From Bacillus timonensis (lineage in GTDB: Bacteria; Bacillota; Bacilli; Bacillales; Bacillaceae_L), in NCBI RefSeq assembly GCF_000285535.1, contig NZ_HE610987.1, forward strand, positions 325,573 to 388,988: 63,416 bases of DNA, given 5' to 3'. The translations under genes were made by a program, and so were the position numbers. Numbering within the stretch: the first letter of the stretch is position 1; the number at the start of each line of letters is the position of its first letter. The notes beneath the pieces were generated by a model. The model searched no databases. It saw only the letters and a list, made by a program, of their open reading frames with translations, and was not told the origin of the DNA. This document shows, piece after piece, positions 62,619 to 63,416 of this stretch.

Positions 62619-63416
62619 TTACATAGGCAAGAAATAACCGTCTTCGCCAAAAGTCATTTCATGCTGATCCTCTAAGATTTCAATATTTTCTTTATCCTTT
62701 AATTCATTTAAAATAACTTGAGATACATATAGCTCTCCTATATGAAGTGTATTTGGGATTCTAACAATTCTTGCTTTTTCTGGAACTACACCCCAGTTTG
62801 CGCGTAAAGCTGCTTCTAGAGCTTCCTTGTCATTTTCGAGAATAATGGGGATATTTGCTCGAGATAAAAACGTGCTTGTAACAACATTTTCATTCATTGC
62901 CTTTACATCAATTTTGTCAAATAAGCGCTTTGTTGTTAAATCAGCTAGACCAATGCCTAATGCATTACCGTGACTTGCCTCACTCAAATTTGAAGCAATA
63001 ATGTATTTTATTCTAGGATTATTTGGTTCTTCAACGCCTAATACGCGAATTCGTCCAATAATATTCGTGTCCATTCCTGTTCCACTATAGTTCTTACCAA
63101 TTTCATCAACCACTAGGATATCTATTTCATCAACCGGAAGACCAGGCATTAGTGAAAATGCTTTTTTTAATAATTCACTTTCGCGTTCTTCAATATGGTC
63201 AGGTTCCATAGCTTCGATTATAGCTGTTTCTTCATAAGCGTTTTCAACAATAGCTATACCAAATAGGGTGTTAGAATTTCTGATAGCCATTTTTCCAACT
63301 TCAGGCATCATTTTACTTATTCCCTTAATACCATGTGAATGTAAAGCCAACGCTTGTTTGTGCTTCCCCATTCCAATCGATGCCATTTTCAAAATGCCAC
63401 TTTCAATTTTATTTTT
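62619..63416 (-). CDS. LarA/DUF2088-like protein, 5' end outside the window
   Basis: The C-terminal 265 or so residues of a protein resembling the lactate racemase (LarA/DUF2088) family: KMASIGMGKHKQALALHSHG, GIAIVENAYEETA, DILVVDEIGKNYSGTGMDTNIIGR and VVTSTFLSRANIPI. The frame runs open to the last base (KNKIESGILKMAS), so the gene begins beyond the window and the apparent TTG start at 63392 is internal. The function could be a nickel-pincer-nucleotide isomerase or a relative without it. Confidence 0.75.
   Translation of the reverse strand, partial: KNKIESGILKMASIGMGKHKQALALHSHGIKGISKMMPEVGKMAIRNSNTLFGIAIVENAYEETAIIEAMEPDHIEERESELLKKAFSLMPGLPVDEIDILVVDEIGKNYSGTGMDTNIIGRIRVLGVEEPNNPRIKYIIASNLSEASHGNALGIGLADLTTKRLFDKIDVKAMNENVVTSTFLSRANIPIILENDKEALEAALRANWGVVPEKARIVRIPNTLHIGELYVSQVILNELKDKENIEILEDQHEMTFGEDGYFLPM

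Overview
The window looks like chromosomal DNA of an aerobic, spore-forming, low-GC Gram-positive bacterium of the family Bacillaceae. The support is low GC, strong AGGAGG-type ribosome binding sites with frequent GTG and TTG starts, a YkyA-type lipoprotein, a PdaA-type deacetylase, LprI-like and BrnQ proteins, and a YfjO/YfjP/PdaA neighbourhood like that of Bacillus subtilis. No tRNA, rRNA, transposase, integrase or CRISPR array was seen. Almost all genes lie on the minus strand.

Layout. 0.1-2.5 kb: a MarR / GNAT / flavoprotein operon whose regulator and flavoprotein carry Cys-Cys pairs, probably for metalloid or organoarsenical resistance. 2.8-6.3 kb: a cell-wall lipoprotein, a polysaccharide deacetylase, a VOC protein and a Dus enzyme. 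6.8-19.8 kb: a complete fructan (levan/inulin/sucrose) operon. It encodes a LacI regulator, two ABC permeases and a binding lipoprotein, a cytoplasmic GH32, a fructokinase, a membrane-anchored GH32 and a 1262-residue secreted multidomain GH32. The polymer would be cut outside, the oligosaccharides imported, hydrolysed and phosphorylated. 20.3-28.6 kb: a sugar acetyltransferase, a noncoding array of nineteen 52-bp repeats, speG, several small genes, and a TetR-controlled MacB-type ABC exporter. 29-37.5 kb: a TRAP-transporter catabolic operon (RpiR regulator, DctPQM, dehydrogenase, LsrF/DhnA-like aldolase, FGGY kinase, 2-hydroxyacid dehydrogenase) of unknown substrate.

37.5-44.2 kb: an Arg/Gly/Phe-rich 43-residue small gene, a damaged YjcZ-like small gene, a nucleotidyltransferase, a truA paralogue, brnQ, and a zinc alcohol dehydrogenase divergent from a TetR regulator. 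44.4-57.7 kb: an AT-rich defence island. It holds a SEC-C/TPR gene split by an in-frame stop, a Kiwa-like pair (kwaA intact, kwaB needing a -1 shift at T TTT TTT), and convergent to it a five-gene cytosine methyltransferase / GHKL ATPase / Z1 / PD-(D/E)XK / AIPR operon. 57.7-63.4 kb: core-like genes (YfjO-type RNA methyltransferase, AlkA-type glycosylase, membrane protein, LprI-like lipoprotein, pdaA) and a LarA-like gene cut by the window edge.

The items most worth a second look are the 52-bp array with two mutually exclusive hairpins per unit, the kwaB slippery-site frameshift, the methyltransferase/MutL-like/Z1/AIPR operon with a terminator after the methyltransferase, the split SEC-C gene whose stop lies inside an 18-bp direct-repeat interval, the Arg-rich small protein, and the TRAP catabolic operon.
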